From contig NW_026731578.1 in NCBI RefSeq assembly GCF_028476545.1, forward strand, positions 434,001 to 498,000: a stretch of 64,000 bases of DNA, given 5' to 3'. Shown here piece after piece: positions 62,601 to 64,000 of this stretch. Under the pieces are notes generated by a model. The model worked only from the letters and a program-made list of their open reading frames with translations. It was not told the origin of the DNA and ran no database searches. Position 1 is the first letter of the stretch; the number at the start of each line of letters is the position of its first letter. Position numbers and translations under genes: made by a program. This stretch comes from Physella acuta. Lineage: Eukaryota > Mollusca > Gastropoda > Physidae.

Positions 62601-64000
62601 GTCAAAGTTTCTTCCAGGCATCTCTTAGTGAAGGGAGGATAGGACCACCCCCCCCCACCCCCGAACGAAATGGAATTTATATAGAAAATATATACTTGTA
62701 AAAGTGTCTCTCCCCCCCCCCCCCCCCCCCCCCGAGAAAATATTTGATCTTGTTACTTAGAGATATGACACTCTCTGACGAAAACTGAATGTTCCCCAGC
62801 AATAGGTTCTACCTGGCCTCTGAATACGCCGAGCTGGCCAAGATGGAGGGGATCTTCATGTTCTGTGTGGGGGTCGGGGACGAGGAGAGGTACCGGCAGT
62901 TCCAGAGCTACGCGAGTGACCCCAAGTCAGATTTTCTATTTAGTGTGCCAGATTTTTACGCTCTGAAGAACATCAAAAATAAATTTTTGACCAATTTCGC
63001 CAAAGGTGTGCAATAATTTTACGAAACTATTTTTTGTATATTTATTTTTTATTCCAACCTCCATATTTGGTGGCAATGCATTAATATCGAGATGGAGATT
63101 AGAGTTATGAAAATGTATCTAAAGACCACTGTATGTACAACTATTTTTTTTAGATAATAAAAGGGGAAATAACTAGGTGCTAGTCATCTGCCAGGTTGGC
63201 TTTTTTTATGCCAAGTCTTCTAGTTGAGCTGGACACCAAATAATTGGCCTACTAGAGCCATTTTTTTTTTTGCTAATTGTTTATACTACTGATAAGGTTT
63301 TAAGTAATTATTGTATGGGGTGAGTTGTCAACCTATAATCATGGCAAGTTCTAAAGAAATGATATAAAACTTAATGACTATTATACGTGATAATTAAATT
63401 AATTTTTAAAATAGACTTCTATATTAAAACTAATAATATTAAAAAAATGTGTAGTGCATATACAAGCTATTTTAAAGTTAAAGTGTTAAAGTTATAAAAC
63501 CAAATATATTTTTAAATCTATTTTCAGTTGAATATCTGCCGATTGGAGAAGAAAGTAAGTAAAAAGATAAACGTTTGTGTTTAAGTTTAACTAATTAACA
63601 AATGATAATAAATAGATTTGCCTGATGAGTTATCGGTAATGGGATATCATCACATTAAAATTAAGAAGTTAATAGGGGACACCAGGTCAACTAGAAGTCC
63701 TAACCTTAACGTCTTCTTCAGAGTGTGTTGGCAAGTTTCTAGACACTGTCTTTGTCTATGACAAGTCAGCGATGGGTGACAAGGGGTCTAAAGAGGTCAA
63801 ATTATTTCTCAAAGAATTTATTGCTGGCGTCAGCGTCAACTCGGGCAAGGTCAGGGTCGGTGTCGTCTCCAAAACATGCCAGAAGGGTGACATCACGCTA
63901 GTACAGGTGAGTGGTGACATCACGCTAGTACAGGTGGGTGGTGACATCAGGCTAGTACAGGTGAGTGGTGACATCACGCTAGTACAGGTGAGTGGTGACA
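56679..64000 (+). CDS. Second secreted two-vWA protein, tandem paralog, 3' end outside window
   Basis: Visible exons are 56679-56711, 57695-57749, 60957-61215, 61346-61438, 62800-63005, 63528-63554 and 63722-63906, 286 codons in one frame. Phases (0,1,2,2,1,1,0) and even the 27-bp linker exon match the gene at 44.3 kb, so the two arose by tandem duplication. The signal peptide is split over two exons (MIKFTCMLFSL then TTVVVLG). Domain 1 starts ADVYFLLDATSS, so the metal-site DxSxS has Thr for the first Ser (residues 43-47), and ADG supplies the second acidic loop. Domain 2 begins after a Cys (C226) with FVYDKSAMG and, like its neighbour, lacks DxSxS. N-glycosylation sequons NAS and NKT lie in domain 1. 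At the last visible donor the sequence becomes a 27-bp repeat, so the exon end is uncertain. The remaining exons lie beyond the window. Confidence 0.87.
57510..57640. repeat. Poly-C and (CA)n low-complexity stretch
   Basis: C runs alternate with CACACACA and CTCTCT just upstream of the second signal-peptide exon of the second vWA gene. Confidence 0.9.
57871..58182 (+). mobile_element. hAT-like MITE of the GGCGTAGCGA family, 312 bp
   Basis: It begins CAGTGGAGTAGCGAGGTCGG and ends CCTCGCTACGCCTCTG, and is flanked by identical octamers ACTATACT (57863-57870 and 58183-58190). An internal CAGAGGCGTAGCGACCC at about 57930 repeats the terminal motif, so the element may be a nested or composite form. 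It is inserted in intron 2 of the second vWA gene. Confidence 0.9.
58503..58795. repeat. ~101-bp tandem repeat, 3 copies
   Basis: Nearly identical copies contain GGGGAGAC, AAGCTATCAAGGAAGGGTTT and ATGGCTTATACAATGAGGAC. Confidence 0.94.
58845..58965. repeat. CTACCTTTTACCTCA short repeat
   Basis: Eight or so units of 15-16 bp with C/T variants. Confidence 0.88.
58976..59226 (-). mobile_element. GGCGTAGCGA-family MITE, inverted and partial
   Basis: The reverse complement follows the 57.9-kb element through GGTGTCACCCGGTGCGGTCC and the AATCGAAAGTTTG repeats. The outer right end is missing or diverged. Confidence 0.75.
59930..60065. repeat. ~39-bp tandem repeat, 3-4 copies
   Basis: Units contain GTAAATTTGGCCAACAATGT and GGCCAACTTTCAGATG. 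Confidence 0.9.
60475..60945. repeat. Minisatellite ending at exon 3 of the second vWA gene
   Basis: About nine units contain CACCTGCTCCCATAGTCTAG, then ATGGGGGGTGTC and CACCCCAG. G runs lengthen in the first two units. The array stops about 12 bp before the exon acceptor. Confidence 0.92.
61445..62450. repeat. 19-20-bp minisatellite filling intron 4 of the second vWA gene
   Basis: Roughly fifty units of ACAAACCACATCTTTAGCA with a frequent TAACAAA variant. It begins within about 10 bp of the exon 4 donor at 61439. Confidence 0.95.
62603..62745 (-). mobile_element. Poly-G family MITE, inverted, right end lost
   Basis: It begins CAAAGTTTCTTCCAGGCATC and retains the AATTTATATAGAAAATATAT core and C runs, then fades. 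It sits about 55 bp before exon 5 of the second vWA gene. Confidence 0.72.
63887..64000 (+). repeat. 27-bp tandem repeat of exon end plus splice donor
   Basis: Four copies of a unit containing GGTGACATCACGCTAGTACAG-like exon sequence and GGTGAGT or GGTGGGT. Donor GTs fall at 63907, 63934, 63961 and 63988, exactly 27 bp apart. The array continues past the window edge. Confidence 0.92.

Overview
This is eukaryotic, animal-type DNA, most likely from a mollusc and probably a gastropod. Short GC-richer exons with GT..AG boundaries lie in AT-rich introns, with tRNA-derived SINE pieces, Helitrons and hAT-type MITEs. The taxon is an inference from style; no species-diagnostic gene is present. By my own addition about a third of the window is tandem minisatellite DNA.

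Layout. 1-1.4 kb, 2.25-6.18 kb, 7.9-8.4 kb, 8.8-9.4 kb and 10.06-14.33 kb are large minisatellite arrays without a supportable gene. 14.3-20.3 kb is AT-rich DNA with eight or more smaller arrays. 20.3-21.9 kb (minus strand) holds four 3' exons of a single-pass membrane protein with two Ly6/uPAR-type (three-finger) domains. 25.5-26.1 kb is an intact hAT MITE with perfect 8-bp target duplications. 27.4-30.5 kb (plus) is a complete five-exon ERI1 3'-5' exoribonuclease, one of whose introns is a 1-kb minisatellite. 32.1-32.9 kb is a Helitron. 34.97-39.14 kb is a 4.2-kb minisatellite. 42.6-43.9 kb is a decayed ZBED-like hAT transposon.

44.3-51.5 kb and 56.7 kb to the window end (both plus) are tandemly duplicated genes for secreted proteins with two von Willebrand factor A domains. 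The first is complete (10 exons, 407 codons). The second runs off the right edge. Their intron phases match one for one.

Most notable pattern: at several splice junctions the exon edge and its splice site have been copied into the intron as tandem repeats. Three cases (69, 42 and 27 bp) are exact multiples of three and open, so a copied site could add 23, 14 or 9 residues in frame. Nearly all very long open frames in the window are by-products of stop-free minisatellites, not genes.
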